Source: Paracoccaceae bacterium
GTDB lineage: Bacteria; Pseudomonadota; Alphaproteobacteria; Rhodobacterales; Rhodobacteraceae
Direction: 5' to 3'
Assembly: GCA_024304875.1 (NCBI GenBank)
Contig: JAMWZF010000023.1
Coordinates: forward strand, 5,007 to 16,999
Length of the DNA stretch: 11,993 nucleotides
Position numbers and translations under genes: made by a program. Every line of letters begins with the position of its first letter. Within the stretch, counting starts at the first letter, position 1. The notes under the pieces are model-generated. The model was not told where the DNA came from, did no database searches, and worked only from the letters and a program-made list of their open reading frames with translations. Of the stretch, positions 11,854-11,993 are shown piece by piece.

Positions 11854-11993
11854 TCAGGCCGGGACCGCCTGCCGCCCCCGTCCCTTGAGCAGCAGCCCGA
11901 CGCAGACCGCCCCTTCCGCGAGGACGCAGAGGCCGTAGGCGGGGGCGAAGCTGTCCGTCAGGCCGGGGGCGAAGAACCGGATGGACGCTGTCT
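11854..11993 (-). CDS. C-terminal end of a membrane protein, possibly DUF4386-like
   Basis: Only the last 45 residues are present, 5' end beyond the window. The visible part reads SIRFFAPGLTDSFAPAYGLC, then VLAEGAVCVGLLLKGRGRQA and VPA, stop TGA (11854-11856). One hydrophobic helix (~AYGLCVLAEGAVCVGLLL) followed by Lys/Arg fits the C-terminal helix of DUF4386-type integral membrane proteins (pattern AP...AE....LLL.KG). The family call is tentative; another polytopic membrane protein is possible. The frame is open throughout and ends at a plausible distance from chvE. Confidence 0.45.
   Translation of the reverse strand, partial: TASIRFFAPGLTDSFAPAYGLCVLAEGAVCVGLLLKGRGRQAVPA

Noticed and set aside
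1..11993. CRISPR, insertion sequences, tRNA/rRNA genes, prophage or defence system
   Set aside because: No repeat-spacer pattern, transposase, integrase, cloverleaf or defence-type domain was recognisable; the region reads as ordinary chromosomal genes.

Overview
The window is GC-rich and dense with codon-biased ORFs on both strands. It carries the alphaproteobacterial general stress response core (PhyR, NepR, EcfG sigma factor) and a ChvE/GguAB-type sugar ABC transporter. Together with small stress proteins of the CsbD, Pmp3, DUF1328 and DUF4112 types, this points to a Rhodobacterales (Paracoccaceae/Roseobacter-like) chromosome. That placement is inferred from gene content and style, not from a marker gene. 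I see no mobile element, rRNA, tRNA or CRISPR array.

Left part (1-1635): a truncated small CsbD-like gene on the minus strand, a minus-strand Crp/Fnr-family regulator, and, diverging from it, a short degenerate receiver-domain protein that probably starts at a TTG behind a perfect Shine-Dalgarno sequence. A strong hairpin separates it from the convergent phyR.

Stress island (1636-7436): phyR (minus) diverges from nepR-ecfG (plus) across a 13-bp inverted repeat holding two fully overlapping EcfG-type promoters. Downstream on the plus strand is a two-gene unit (DUF7218/Rho_N-like and DUF2945). On the minus strand are two tandem csbD copies, each with its own promoter and terminator, and a four-gene unit pmp3, DUF4112, a 70-aa hydrophilic protein and a PF10116-like protein. 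Divergent from pmp3 is an AI-2E-family membrane protein, followed by a convergent DUF1328 membrane peptide. Scanning by eye for GGAAC-N16/17-CGTT gave eight exact matches plus one variant (AGTT), each 30-47 nt upstream of an ORF start and each with C after GGAAC. The window therefore looks like a self-contained regulon: PhyR frees EcfG from NepR, and EcfG transcribes its own regulators plus the envelope and small stress proteins around it. No PhyR-activating histidine kinase is present in the window.

Right part (7437-11993): a 324-base gap holding the DUF1328 promoter and a hairpin. Then comes a minus-strand operon chvE (periplasmic sugar-binding protein), gguA (double-domain ATPase) and gguB (permease), with a stem-loop between chvE and gguA. 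The window ends with the 3' end of an unrelated minus-strand membrane-protein gene. No EcfG site was found in front of the sugar operon.
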